In this document: positions 19,171 to 28,336 of the stretch, one piece after another
Position numbering within the stretch: the first letter of the stretch is position 1
Layout: the number at the start of each line of letters is the position of its first letter
Source of the DNA: Tabrizicola sp.
GTDB taxonomy: Bacteria > Pseudomonadota > Alphaproteobacteria > Rhodobacterales > Rhodobacteraceae
Assembly (NCBI RefSeq): GCF_022842145.1
Contig: NZ_JALHQD010000010.1
Span: 115,623 to 179,622 of the forward strand
Direction: 5' to 3'
DNA: 64,000 nucleotides
The notes under the pieces: generated by a model
What the model was told of the DNA's origin: nothing
The model's database searches: none
The model's input: the letters and a program-made list of their open reading frames with translations, nothing else
Translations under genes and position numbers: made by a program

Positions 19171-19484
19171 GAGCGGGATCCAAGGCTGTTGCAAGGCTTG
19201 CTTTGAAGGGGGCACGCAACTGATGTTGGCCATCGCCCATATATAGAAAGCACCGCCCGCTGCGCAAAACACAACGGCAGAGTTCGAGAAGAGGTTTTGC
19301 TCAACACAAACGTCCTGTTGGGGCCGACCGATGCGTACCGGTCGGGTACTTAACAGGTCGATCCCCTCCGACAGGCACAGCGGATCTTCAATGTCGACGC
19401 CGAGGTACTTCAAGCGCACGGCGGCGTGGTCGCACCCGGGCAGCTTGCTGTCGCCAGCCGGATGCAAAGGTTATCCTTCAAACG
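19171..19484. other. Gene-free stretch upstream of rsgA
   Basis: About 314 nt between the end of the ABC ATPase gene and the rsgA start. No reading frame here resembles a protein I know, and no clear hairpin or tRNA was seen. It presumably carries the rsgA promoter. Confidence 0.5.
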
Positions 19485-20546
19485 CTATGCTGGAAGCAAA
19501 ATCACATCGCTTGCTGCAAAGCTGATTTCAGCCGTGCTCCCGAGGGGCGGCGGTGGCTGGTCCGGACGGTTGAATGTATCCAGCGCGACCACCGTTCCCG
19601 CAACGCGCGCCCGGACGCGGATCACCGAACCGAGGAAGTGGACCGCTTCAATCGTGGCAGGTAGCACAACCTCGCAGCTAACGGCCCGGCCGAGGCGGAT
19701 CGCTTCAGGTCGTAGCGCCAGGTTGACCGTCTCTCCATTGCGCGCCTCGATCGCGCCCGTTGCAAGGGCGATCCTTTGACCTGCGACGGTAATGAGCCCA
19801 CGCTCGGCATCCTCCACCATTGCGGTAAACATGTTCAATGTGCCGACAAATCCGGCAACGAACCGCGTCCGCGGGTTGTTGTAGATCTCGAAAGGTGCAC
19901 CGGCCTGCTCGGCTATCCCACCGTTCATCACGACGATGCGGTCGGAAATCGACATCGCCTCTTCCTGGTCATGCGTCACGAAGATTGTGGTGATCCCCAA
20001 TTCGCGCTGGATCTCGCGGATCTCGTTCCGCAGCGAGACCCGCACCTTTGCGTCGAGCGCCGAGAGAGGCTCATCCAGCAACAGGACGCGGGGCTGGGGA
20101 GCCAAGGCGCGTGCCAGGGCCACGCGCTGCTGTTGGCCCCCCGACAGCTGGAAGGGGAACCGGCTGGCAAGGTCTGGCAGTCCGATCAACTGCAGCATCT
20201 CGATCACGCGAGCCTCGCGTTCGGCCCTTGGCACCCCCTTGACCTTCAAGCCGAAGGCAACGTTGTCGGCTACAGTCATGTTGGGAAACAGGGCATAGGC
20301 CTGGAACATCATGCCGATGGCGCGCTGGTTCGTGCGCTGGTCCGTGACATCTTGACCATCGATCCGGATCGAGCCCGAGGTCGGTGTCTCGAACCCTGCG
20401 ACCATCCGCAGGACGGTCGTCTTGCCGCAGCCGGAAGGGCCAAGAAGGGAAACGAACTCGCCCTTGTCGACGCCCAGACTGAAATCCTTGACGACACGAT
20501 TGGTGCCGAAGACCTTTTCAAGGTTGGTCAAATCAAGAAAGGCCAT
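19485..20546 (-). CDS. ABC transporter ATP-binding protein (PotA/FbpC/PhnT-like)
   Basis: A 353-residue ATPase with Walker A GPSGCGKTT (about 36-44), signature [15 protein letters not shown] (about 135-149), Walker B VLLLDEPLSALDA and switch VTHDQEEA, followed by a TOBE-like regulatory domain (residues about 235-350). This layout is typical of polyamine, ferric iron or aminoethylphosphonate importers. The start at 20546 shares one base with the stop of the upstream permease (TGATG arrangement), showing coupling. Substrate class is inferred only from the family; there are no metabolic genes attached. Confidence 0.9.
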   Translation of the reverse strand: MAFLDLTNLEKVFGTNRVVKDFSLGVDKGEFVSLLGPSGCGKTTVLRMVAGFETPTSGSIRIDGQDVTDQRTNQRAIGMMFQAYALFPNMTVADNVAFGLKVKGVPRAEREARVIEMLQLIGLPDLASRFPFQLSGGQQQRVALARALAPQPRVLLLDEPLSALDAKVRVSLRNEIREIQRELGITTIFVTHDQEEAMSISDRIVVMNGGIAEQAGAPFEIYNNPRTRFVAGFVGTLNMFTAMVEDAERGLITVAGQRIALATGAIEARNGETVNLALRPEAIRLGRAVSCEVVLPATIEAVHFLGSVIRVRARVAGTVVALDTFNRPDQPPPPLGSTAEISFAASDVILLPA

Positions 20547-21337
20547 CAGACCTTTGCCCTTTCGTGTTTGGAGAACCGGGTCACAAGCTGGATAAGGCCC
20601 ATGCAACCCCAAGTGATTGCGAAGGCGATCACGGCCAGAGCGGGCGGTTCATAGGCGCGATTCGCCCCGAGAAGTTGCATGAACGGACCGAACGCCGGAC
20701 GGTTCAGCAGCGCTGCCATGGTGAATTCACCAATCACGATCGCAAGCGTAAGAAACGCCCCGGAGAGCACTGCGACCAGCACATTCGGCAGGATGATCCT
20801 CGCCAGGATCGTGATCCACCCCGCCCCCAGGCTTTGCGCCGCTTCGGTCAGGGTGGCGACATCAATGGTCCGCAGACCCGTGTCCACAGCCCGGTACATG
20901 TAGGGCAATGCCAGCGTAGCATAGCCCATGGTCAACAGAAAATCTGTGCCCAACGCCGAGCCAGTCAGTGGCAGGACGGACGAGGTGTTGTAAAGCCGGA
21001 TATACCCAAAGACGATCACGATGGCCGGGATCACGAGCGGCAACAGGGTGATGAACTCGATGACCGGACGCGCTTGCGGAAGCTTCAGCCGTACCCAATA
21101 GGCGGTAGGCACTACAAGGAGGACGCCGAAGACGATGGTCGCCCCGGCCAGGATCAGCGAATAGCTGAAGGTGTCCCAGAACCGCTGGTCCTCGAACACC
21201 CGGCGATAAGCGTCGAAGGAATATTCGCCGCGCCGCATCTTCAAGCTGAACTCGGTCATGCCGACCAGCGGCAAGACAAAGAACAGCACGCCCAGCAGAA
21301 ACGCTGTCCAGGCAAAAAAGCGGGTCATTTCAGCCAC
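20546..21337 (-). CDS. ABC transporter permease, PotC/FbpB-type
   Basis: A 263-residue inner-membrane protein with about six hydrophobic segments (FFAWTAFLLGVLFFVLPL at 4-21 is the first) and the BPD_transp_1 coupling motif region EAAQSLGAGWITILARIILPN (split: about 155-175, EAA loop contacting the ATPase). It overlaps the upstream permease by 13 nt and the downstream ATPase by one base, so the transporter genes are co-translated. Confidence 0.9.
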   Translation of the reverse strand: MAEMTRFFAWTAFLLGVLFFVLPLVGMTEFSLKMRRGEYSFDAYRRVFEDQRFWDTFSYSLILAGATIVFGVLLVVPTAYWVRLKLPQARPVIEFITLLPLVIPAIVIVFGYIRLYNTSSVLPLTGSALGTDFLLTMGYATLALPYMYRAVDTGLRTIDVATLTEAAQSLGAGWITILARIILPNVLVAVLSGAFLTLAIVIGEFTMAALLNRPAFGPFMQLLGANRAYEPPALAVIAFAITWGCMGLIQLVTRFSKHERAKV

Positions 21338-22203
21338 CTTTCCGACCGGGTGCGGAGGACGATGTAGGTCACGTTGGCCAGACCGGTGATGACGATCATC
21401 CCGAAGGCAAGGGCGTACCCGAGGTTCGGGTTGCCCAGCACATCCCCACGGATCTGCGCGAAAAGCTTGATCGGGACGATATTCAGCTGCGGCCCGGTCA
21501 GGGCAAAGGCGGTGGCAACGGCACCGAACGAGTTGGCAAAGAGCAGCGCGAAGGTCCCGAGTATCGAGGGGAACAGGATCGGCAGGGCCACCATCCGCCA
21601 GTATTGTGCACCGGTCGCCCCCAAGACTTCAGCTGCTTCGCGCCATTCGCGCTTCAAGCCGTCAAGCGCTGGGATAATGATCAGGATCATCAGCGGAATC
21701 TGGAAAAAGAGATAGGTGACCACCAGTCCCCAGAAGCTGAGAAGGTTGAACCCCATGGCACGCAGGTTGATCCCGAACTCGGTCTTGAGCCACAGCGTCA
21801 CCAGCCCGGCCGGGCCAAGCGTCGCAATGAAGGCAAAGGCAAGCGGAACGCCGGCAAAGTTGGATGCGACACCGGAGAAAGTAAGAAGTGGACTGCGCAC
21901 GCGCTTGGGAAGGCCGCCAAAGACCACGGCTGAAGCCATGGCAAAGCCTGCCGCACATCCCAGAAGCGCCGTGATCAAAGACAGCTTGATCGAGGTCCAG
22001 TAGGCACTGCGGATCGAGTCGGTATTCAGATCGATCAGGTTTTGCAGCGTGAAACCGCCCTCGGGCGACTGAAACGCACCGATCACGATCTTCATCGTCG
22101 GCATAATCAGGAAAAGCATCGCAAACGCCACGAAGGGCAAGATGCCCAGCCATTCGACCGGCAAGCGCCGTTTGGGCGGGCGGCGCAATTGTGCTTCGGA
22201 CAT
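21325..22203 (-). CDS. ABC transporter permease, PotB-type
   Basis: A 292-residue inner-membrane permease with six predicted membrane segments (GILPFVAFAMLFLIMP near 22-37; FFQIPLMILIIIPAL near 168-182) and the EAA loop AAEVLGATGAQYWRMVALP (about 192-210). The start at 22203 (MSEAQLRRPP) is preferred over an upstream in-frame codon at 22284 because the latter would run through a strong hairpin. Pairs with the second permease to form the channel of the importer. Confidence 0.9.
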   Translation of the reverse strand: MSEAQLRRPPKRRLPVEWLGILPFVAFAMLFLIMPTMKIVIGAFQSPEGGFTLQNLIDLNTDSIRSAYWTSIKLSLITALLGCAAGFAMASAVVFGGLPKRVRSPLLTFSGVASNFAGVPLAFAFIATLGPAGLVTLWLKTEFGINLRAMGFNLLSFWGLVVTYLFFQIPLMILIIIPALDGLKREWREAAEVLGATGAQYWRMVALPILFPSILGTFALLFANSFGAVATAFALTGPQLNIVPIKLFAQIRGDVLGNPNLGYALAFGMIVITGLANVTYIVLRTRSERWLK

Positions 22204-22255
22204 GGGCCCCTCGTCTGTCGGACTCCCAAGGCGTCTGGCGGCCTCGGTGAGAATC

Positions 22256-22281
22256 CCCTCCCCGGAGCAAGCCGGGGAGGG
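22256..22281 (-). terminator. Stem-loop between binding-protein gene and permease genes
   Basis: CCCTCCCCGG at 22256-22265 pairs perfectly with CCGGGGAGGG at 22272-22281 with a 6-nt loop. Lying just after the binding-protein stop on the minus strand and lacking a U-run, it probably acts as an mRNA-stabilising or attenuating hairpin that keeps the binding protein more abundant than the permeases. Confidence 0.65.
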
Positions 22282-22297
22282 CAAGTGTCAGGTCAGA

Positions 22298-23401
22298 TCA
22301 CTCGACGTTGGCGCCGACGGTCGTGTCCCAGCCCGCAGTGACTGCGGCCTTGTTTGCGTCCACCTCTTCCAGGGTCGGGAAATAGGCGGCCTCATACGAC
22401 GCGGCCGGTGGCAGAGCATCTAGAAGATCTTGCGGGATCTTGCCTGCGGCCACCATCGCGTTGAACCGCGCGGGGTGGCAGTAGCCCTTCAGCCAGCCAA
22501 GCTGTCCCTCATCGCTATAGAGATATTCCATCCACAGTTTGGCGGCATTCGGCTGCGGTGCATAAGCACTGATAGCTTGCACATAGACCCCAGCCAGAAC
22601 GCCTGACTTTGGGACCACGACTTCGACTGGCGGGTTTCCGGCCAGCGTGTCACGTGCAGCAAGAGCATTGTAGTCCCACATGACGACGATGGGCGTGGTG
22701 CCCTGAGCAAGCGTTCCGGCCTTACCGATGACCGGGACGAAGTTTCCTGCATCGTTCAGCTGCTTAAAGAACTCCAGTCCCGCTTGGCCCGCTGCTTCGC
22801 CAGGAGCGGCGCCAGTCGACATCCCCGCCGCCAGAACAGCAAGGATTGCCTGGTTCGACGCACGGGGGTCACCGGCCAACGCGACCTGTCCGGCATACTC
22901 CGGCTTCAAAAGATCGGCCCAATCCTGCGGGACGTTTTCCACCAGGTCCTTGTTCACGAGGAAGGACATCACGCCGTAGTAATCGGCATACCAGTGGCCG
23001 TCGGCATCCTTGATATTCTCGGGAATCTCGTCCCAGGTTGCGACCTTGTACGCCTGCGTCAGGCCTTCAGCCTTGGCTTGCGGACCAAAGGCCAGACCCA
23101 CGTCGATCACGTCAGGCGCCTGTGGACCCTTGTTGTCCTTGTTCGCCTTGATCGCCTCTATCTCGTCGGCAGAGCCGGCGTCAGGGTTCAACTCATTGAC
23201 GCTGATCTCGGGGTACTTTGCTTTGAAGCCTGCGATCACGTCGCCGTAGCCACACCAGTCATGCGGCAGGGCAATGGTGCTGAGCATCCCCTCGGCCTTG
23301 GCGGCAGCCTCGACTTCGGCGAGTGACTGGGCGGTAGCGGTCGTCGCAGCCAGCAATGCTACCAGGCTGGCGGTGCGTCCAAGCGCAGTTCTGATTGTCA
23401 T
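22298..23401 (-). CDS. ABC transporter periplasmic substrate-binding protein (PotD/phosphonate/iron class)
   Basis: A 367-residue exported binding protein. The start at 23401 has a strong AGGAGG ribosome site about 10 nt upstream and gives a Sec signal peptide (MTIRTALGRTASLVALLAA, cut near ATA-QS). The mature protein contains LPHDWCGYGDV (about 46-56), a Trp/Tyr-rich cleft motif WYADYYGVMSFLVNKDLV (split around 125-142) and VVMWDYNALAARD (about 245). This is the SBP family used for polyamines, Fe3+ or aminoethylphosphonate. First gene of the minus-strand operon binding protein, permease, permease, ATPase. Confidence 0.9.
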   Translation of the reverse strand: MTIRTALGRTASLVALLAATTATAQSLAEVEAAAKAEGMLSTIALPHDWCGYGDVIAGFKAKYPEISVNELNPDAGSADEIEAIKANKDNKGPQAPDVIDVGLAFGPQAKAEGLTQAYKVATWDEIPENIKDADGHWYADYYGVMSFLVNKDLVENVPQDWADLLKPEYAGQVALAGDPRASNQAILAVLAAGMSTGAAPGEAAGQAGLEFFKQLNDAGNFVPVIGKAGTLAQGTTPIVVMWDYNALAARDTLAGNPPVEVVVPKSGVLAGVYVQAISAYAPQPNAAKLWMEYLYSDEGQLGWLKGYCHPARFNAMVAAGKIPQDLLDALPPAASYEAAYFPTLEEVDANKAAVTAGWDTTVGANVE

Positions 23402-23578
23402 GTTGGTATCCTCCTTTGTTGACCGGCCTCGTGTAACCTTGGCGCGAGACAAGTTGCGACATCTTGCGCTCGGTCGTGCCGTTTGCTTGTCCAACCTTGT
23501 TAGGGTGGAGTTCGCTTGATTTCCAGTCCTATCACCGTCGGGGCAAGGAATGCCCATGGTGGCCTATCAAACCAGTAC
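23402..23578. other. Upstream region of the binding-protein operon
   Basis: Presumed promoter region of the minus-strand ABC operon. No operator or promoter that I can define; the only firm element is the AGGAGG ribosome site just right of 23401. Beyond it begins degenerate mobile DNA. Confidence 0.4.
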
Positions 23579-23830
23579 TCATGCGTCCGTCGACCTTCTG
23601 CCCGATGCAGTGGCTGTGTCTTGTGTCGTCCGGGCAAGCGGCAAGGATGTCGGGGGCTGCCTTGGCATCATGCGTATGATGTCTGATCGGATCTTCCCGG
23701 CCAGCGCCAGCAGCCGATCCGGATCTTTCCCAAGATGGGCCGCAATCTTGATGGACAGCGCCTCGGGGGCGGTGGAAAGATCTCCCGCTCGCTCTTGGAT
23801 GAGGCGGGCCAGGGCCGCGGAGGGTAATGG
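23579..23830 (-). pseudogene. Remnant of an XRE-family regulator (C-terminal part)
   Basis: Reading the minus strand from 23830 to a TGA at 23579-23581 gives about 83 residues including LARLIQERAGDLSTAPEA, IKIAAHLGKDPDRLLALAGK and RSDIRMM. The AHLGKDPDRLLALAGK pattern is what follows the HTH in many XRE/HipB-type repressors. There is no start codon and the frame is closed by a TAG just upstream, and no HTH is visible, so it is a fragment. It lies next to a recombinase fragment, suggesting both come from a decayed mobile element. Confidence 0.4.
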
Positions 23831-24191
23831 CGCGGGCTTCTAGAGCAGGAGGACCAAATTTCGCACGCGTAATACACTGTGCACAAGGACGCGCGTCAAA
23901 CCTCCGGGGGTGCAAGACAAACTCCTCGCCCTGGAAGGCCGCATTGCAGCAATCAATGCGGAACTTGCCGGCCCTGCCCCAACGCCGGTGCGTTAACCCG
24001 GACCTGTCGGAGTTCTACTGGCGCAAGGTCACGGAGCTTGCCATCACGCCTGCGGATCCTGCGGCTGCCTCGCCCCCGCGAGAGGTGGTGCGAAGCCTGA
24101 TCGAGAAGGTCTCCGGGCGATGGAAGGAGGGCCAGGCGGTCATCGTGTTCGACGGCGCGCTGAGGGCGTTGCTTGAGCTGGCCCAGAATGC

Positions 24192-24214
24192 AAAAAGCCC
24201 CGCGTTGACGGGGC
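24192..24214 (-). terminator. Intrinsic terminator on minus strand inside recombinase remnant
   Basis: On the minus strand GCCCCG and CGGGGC (24209-24214 and 24197-24202) form a 6-bp GC stem with a 6-nt loop followed by TTTTTG (24192-24196). It would stop transcripts entering from the right toward the XRE remnant. A similar GC hairpin lies near the tRNA at 63768. Confidence 0.6.
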
Positions 24215-24244
24215 GTGTAGGTATCGAGTTTAGTTCGCTTGAGG

Positions 24245-24265
24245 TGGTTGCGGGGACAGGATTTG
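24245..24265. other. Attachment-site-like copy of the tRNA-fMet 3' end (21 nt)
   Basis: This 21-nt segment is identical, in the same orientation, to 63882-63902, the 3' end (including CCA) of the tRNA-fMet gene. It begins TGGTTGCGGGG and ends ACAGGATTTG. It also encodes VVAGTGF at the end of the recombinase remnant. Flanking bases differ on both sides. This is the pattern of an att core left by integration at a tRNA 3' end. Confidence 0.7.
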
Positions 24266-24297
24266 CGCAAGAGCCTACGATTTGTATCGCCGCATGA

Positions 24298-25429
24298 TCC
24301 TCATGAACGATCTAGCCTTAGGACGCCCACGGCCCAAAGCGGACGGTCAGCGCGAAAAGCGTTTACGCGCAACTGGGATCATCCACCTTTGTGCGCAAGA
24401 CGATGTATGAGCCCTTCGAGCACCTTGCTTCAGCCCGTTTTCTTTTCTCCAGTGCCCGACTGGATCGCGTTGGCAAACAGGTCACCGGGCTTTGGCGCGC
24501 CAGGCTTCTTGCCTGTCTTTGTCTTTTTCACTTCTCGGTTGCTGGGACTTTTACCTTTGGGCGGGGCTTAGTCCTTTCGCCCTGTTCGGGCTGTCCGAGG
24601 AAATATGCCCGCCTTGTTCAGGCGGGGTAGCAAGCGGGGGATATCCCAAAACTCGAAGCCGTGGTCGTCGATGCTGAACTTGTCAGTGTCGACAATCCAC
24701 ATCCAAAGCGCGATGCCAGCTGCATCGACAGCGCCCTACTATACCCTCAAGTGGCGCCTGGAAGGAGCGCGTTGCTCGGGAAGATCTCCGCGGTGGACCG
24801 CGTTGACTGTTAGATCCGAATGTCAACGAGTGATGTCCAACTTAGTTTGTGACTTTTGCCGTGCTGGCTCTGCATTTGGGTTTGCTTTGCTGAGACATGG
24901 AAATGCCGCTCGCTGTCTACAGGACATGGGCCTGTGAGCCGTGAAGAACCGTATTCGGATCAGGGAGCAAGCCATTGCCGCGCCAGTCATCCGCCCTATC
25001 AAAGCGTGCGCGGCGATGGTTTGACCCCAAATGCACCGCATTGATGGCAAGAACCGTGCAGTGCAAAACAGCAAAGCAGTGGGATCGGGCGTCTTGCTGT
25101 AGCCCAGAGAAGTGGTGATCGCCGTGCCGGGAGCGGGCATCGTGCCGTAAGCGGATTGCGAGGTCTCCGGTACCCGCCTCCATTCCTTCTGATGGCTTAA
25201 CGAAAGCTAGCGTCCGAGGGTTTCAGCCAGGGTGTCAGGTTTCAGCTTCGACCCCGTTCTGGTCACTGCCTCTTCTCCCGCTCCCGGACGCGGCCGCATT
25301 TCGTGGCAGGCATCGCCGCCCCAGTCGGTCTTTCAGCGGGTTAACCAAGTCCGCCGCTGATGTGAACAATTCCCAGCCAGCGACTGTGGTCTTAGCCAGG
25401 CCTCAGCTTCGGGGCCGCGACAGGATGCG
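24298..25429. other. Degenerate gene-poor region
   Basis: About 1.1 kb with many short frames and no intact gene. On the minus strand at roughly 24570-24735 a frame without start reads AAGIALWMWIVDTDKF and FEFWDIPRLLPRLNKAGIF, faintly PAS-like. Directly beyond its stop (about 24480-24567) the same frame reads GKSPSNREVKKTKTGKK and PGDLFANAIQSG, like small Lys-rich alphaproteobacterial proteins, also without a start. The rest (24740-25429) gives nothing I recognise. Consistent with old mobile-element debris. Confidence 0.4.
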
Positions 25430-28189
25430 TCATTCCCGCGCCGACAGTGACAGCAGACCGTCGAACAGCGCGCTCGCAACGGGGTCGGCGTCAGGGGCCG
25501 CTGCGTTCAGCCGAAAGGTGGTCGCAACCAGTTTCCCCCGACCAAGACGCTTTTCGATGATGAAGGCTCCGGGCTTGTGGACCCATCCCACAACGACACC
25601 GGCATGGACGCGGCCCTGGAACTCCCACGGCCGGAAGCCGGTCATCAGTTGATGCGGCACGACCCCGGTGAATGACAGGTCGAACATCGGCCCGCCCGGC
25701 AGGTGCGAGAACACCCCGTCCCGGCGCAGCCAACTGAAGTTGCCGACCCAGTCGCCACGCCAGATGCTGCGGTGGCGGTCGACCAGCTGGTAGCCGGGGA
25801 AGGTGAAGTAGGCACCGGACCGAAACCCGCCCTGTCCGTCCTCGATCTGCATCGACATCGGCCCGTCGCGCGGCGACAGGTCGTCGCGCAGCCGGCCCGA
25901 GGCCTTGGCGACCAGTTGCAGGATCCGTGCCCCGGCGTGGATCTCCTCGACCCGCGCGGCGTCGAGTGAATGGGTGACGAAAACCTGCGCCTCCTTCGCG
26001 CCGGTGACGGTATGGCCCAAGGCAACAAGCCGTTCGGCCAGCGCATCGTCATCGGTGGCGACGCAAACCGGCGCGACCTCGCGCCGAGCATGGACGGATA
26101 CGCTTTCGTCGTTCTGCGCCAGCACCCTGCCGTCAGGGGCGGTCAGCGTGAAGCTTGCCGTGACCATCGCCGAAGCCGCCCCTGCCTCGGTTGCCCCGGT
26201 CACCGGCGCGGCCGCGACGGCCATCGGCCCGGTCGCGGCCACCTTGACGGACCCGGAGTCCTTGCCGAACGCCCAATTCAGCACCGTCCCCTCCGGCAGG
26301 CTGGCCCCGCCGGTCGCGACGCGCACATCGAACATCACCGCCTCGCCGGCCCGCGCGGCATGGCGCGCGAGCCCGGGAGAGATGACGATATCGGCGTTGG
26401 CCTTGGGCATCGCGGACGCAAAGATGCGGGGGTTCCGCGCCATGTCGAGAAGGCCATTGCCCTCCCAATGCACGTCGGTGAATTCGGTGATGACATAGCC
26501 CGCGATGGTCGGGTGGCGTCGCATCGCTTCGATCTCGTGCTTCAGGTTCATCCACTGGTGCCACTGCACCTGATCGATGAAGCCGGTGAAGCTGCCGAAG
26601 ACCTGCCCGAGACCCAATTCGCGGAAGCGCGCCTCGATCCCCTGCGGCAGGGCCACGCCATCAGCCCAGGTTGCGCCATAGGCCATCCACCACGGGTCCT
26701 GCCCGTCCTTGCGCAACAGGTCGGGCTGCGGCAGGCCCCAGACGCCGAACTCGGACAGGATCAGCGGCTCCTGGCCGGTCCGGGTGATCCCCTCGCCGGT
26801 GCCGAAGGTCCAGTCGGCGCCGGCAGCGAACTCTTCGTTCAGCGCATCCCATTCCTCGCGCCGGTCGGTGGCGGTCCGGTAGTAGTGGTAATCGTTGAGG
26901 TCGGTCTTCACATGCCAGTTCGGGAAACAGGCCGAGTTGTCGACGACCAGCCGCAGCGGATCTTCGGCCTTGAGCCAGTCCACCATGTCCGACAGCCACT
27001 GCCGCTGGTCGGCCACCTCGCGCAGGCGGGTGCCCCAGTCTTCGTTGATTAGCGTCCAGATGATGATCGAGGGGTGGTTGCGGTCACGCGCGAGGATGCC
27101 CTCCATCGTCGTTCGCAACCGCGCGGCCGAAGCGGGAGTGAACGTCTCGATGTTCGGGATTTCGGTCCAGATCAAGAGGCCCAGCCGGTCCGCGACCTCA
27201 TAGTAGCGCGGGTCGGGAACCTTGATGTGGCAGCGCAGGCAGTTCAGCCCCATCGCCTTGGCCTTGCGGGCCTGATCTTCCAAAAGCTCCAGCGACGGCG
27301 GCGCACCGAAACCGTCCGGGTAGTAGTCCTGGTCCAGCGCCCCGCGCAGATACAGCGGCTGGCCGTTCAGCCAGATGCTGCCGTCCCGCGTCTCGATCTT
27401 GCGGAAGCCGAAGGTCTCGCTGAATTCATCCTCGTCCCCGCCCGCCAGCGACAGGATGGCGCGCAGAGTGTAAAGCGCGGGCGTGTCGGGCGACCAGGGC
27501 TGGATGTCGGCCAGCGTCAGATGATGGCGCAGCCGCGCAGCTTCGACCGACAGCGTCGCCGCATGGGCCAGCTTGCCAAAAGGGTCGGTGATTTCCAGCC
27601 TGACGCTGCCCCGGAAGGCCGCCGACAGCGAAAGGTCGATGTCCAGCCGCCCATCGGGCCAGTGCGGGTCCAGCCGCAGGCTTTGGATATGGATGCGGGC
27701 GCGGGCTTCCAGCCAGACGGACTGCCAGATGCCAGCCTGCGGGCCATACCAGCTTTGCTTGCCATGCGGGATCTCGGCGAAGTCGCTGCCGTCCCGATGA
27801 TGGCCGTCGGGAAGGTCGCACTGAACCTCCAGCCGGTTCGAGGCGCGGATCAGGTCGGCAGGGATCACCACGTCGAAGGGCAGATAGCCGCCCTCGTGGC
27901 GGGCGATTTCCTGCCCGTCCAGCCGGACCACGGCGCTGTCGCTGACCGCACCGAAACAGATCGCAACTTCGCGCCCCTGCCAGGCGGCGGGAATAGCGAT
28001 GTCGCGGGCATAGGTTGCTTGGCCGAACGCCACGGCCAATTCGGGAAACTGCGCCTGCCAGTGGCCCGGAACCCGGACCTTGTGCCAATCCGTCTGGCTT
28101 TCGTGTTGGAACTCCCAGATGCCATCGAGGGAAAGCTTGGTCCGAAGCGGGGTCCGGGCAAGCAGCGAAAGCGGGGAGTTCGGCGTCAT
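25430..28189 (-). CDS. Glycoside hydrolase family 2 enzyme (beta-galactosidase/glucuronidase-like)
   Basis: A 919-residue glycosidase without a signal peptide, so probably cytoplasmic. Domains in order: N-terminal jelly-roll sugar-binding domain (about 20-190; GIWEFQHE, YGPQAGIWQSVWLE), Ig-like sandwich (about 195-290), TIM barrel (about 295-590) with acid/base Glu383 in LINEDW and nucleophile Glu480 in ILSEFGVWG, then a C-terminal extension of about 300 residues of beta-rich sequence. GH2 enzymes cleave beta-galactosides, glucuronides or mannosides. It is the last gene of a CUT1-type importer operon under a divergent LacI regulator, so it likely hydrolyses the imported glycoside. Exact specificity cannot be read. 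Confidence 0.9.
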   Translation of the reverse strand: MTPNSPLSLLARTPLRTKLSLDGIWEFQHESQTDWHKVRVPGHWQAQFPELAVAFGQATYARDIAIPAAWQGREVAICFGAVSDSAVVRLDGQEIARHEGGYLPFDVVIPADLIRASNRLEVQCDLPDGHHRDGSDFAEIPHGKQSWYGPQAGIWQSVWLEARARIHIQSLRLDPHWPDGRLDIDLSLSAAFRGSVRLEITDPFGKLAHAATLSVEAARLRHHLTLADIQPWSPDTPALYTLRAILSLAGGDEDEFSETFGFRKIETRDGSIWLNGQPLYLRGALDQDYYPDGFGAPPSLELLEDQARKAKAMGLNCLRCHIKVPDPRYYEVADRLGLLIWTEIPNIETFTPASAARLRTTMEGILARDRNHPSIIIWTLINEDWGTRLREVADQRQWLSDMVDWLKAEDPLRLVVDNSACFPNWHVKTDLNDYHYYRTATDRREEWDALNEEFAAGADWTFGTGEGITRTGQEPLILSEFGVWGLPQPDLLRKDGQDPWWMAYGATWADGVALPQGIEARFRELGLGQVFGSFTGFIDQVQWHQWMNLKHEIEAMRRHPTIAGYVITEFTDVHWEGNGLLDMARNPRIFASAMPKANADIVISPGLARHAARAGEAVMFDVRVATGGASLPEGTVLNWAFGKDSGSVKVAATGPMAVAAAPVTGATEAGAASAMVTASFTLTAPDGRVLAQNDESVSVHARREVAPVCVATDDDALAERLVALGHTVTGAKEAQVFVTHSLDAARVEEIHAGARILQLVAKASGRLRDDLSPRDGPMSMQIEDGQGGFRSGAYFTFPGYQLVDRHRSIWRGDWVGNFSWLRRDGVFSHLPGGPMFDLSFTGVVPHQLMTGFRPWEFQGRVHAGVVVGWVHKPGAFIIEKRLGRGKLVATTFRLNAAAPDADPVASALFDGLLSLSARE

Positions 28190-28336
28190 GGTAGGTCCTT
28201 GCGGGTGGGTCTTTCAGGGAATGGCTGGGTGGTCCGGGGCCCGCCGCACTGCGCAAGCGGGAGGAAACCGTCGTCAGGAAAAGGCAGGCCCCGGAAGTCT
28301 TGCCTGGGCGCGGGCTTGGCGTCCAGGCAAGGGGTC

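Larger units (their letters stand above)
23883..24297 (+). pseudogene. Remnant of a large serine recombinase (C-terminal end, frameshifted)
   Basis: Around 23898-23985 one frame reads VKPPGVQDKLLALEGRIAAI followed by NAELAGPAPTPVR, then hits TAA; another frame continues VNPDLSEFYWRKVTELA and VVRSLIEKVSGRW to the end VVAGTGFAQEPTICIAA. These match, from family knowledge, the coiled-coil and C-terminal segments of phage-type site-specific serine recombinases common in Rhodobacteraceae. A one-frame shift near 23985 and absence of the catalytic N-terminus make it a dead remnant. The C-terminal VVAGTGF is encoded by a copy of a tRNA 3' end (24245-24265), the expected position of a recombinase-linked attachment core. 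Confidence 0.72.
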
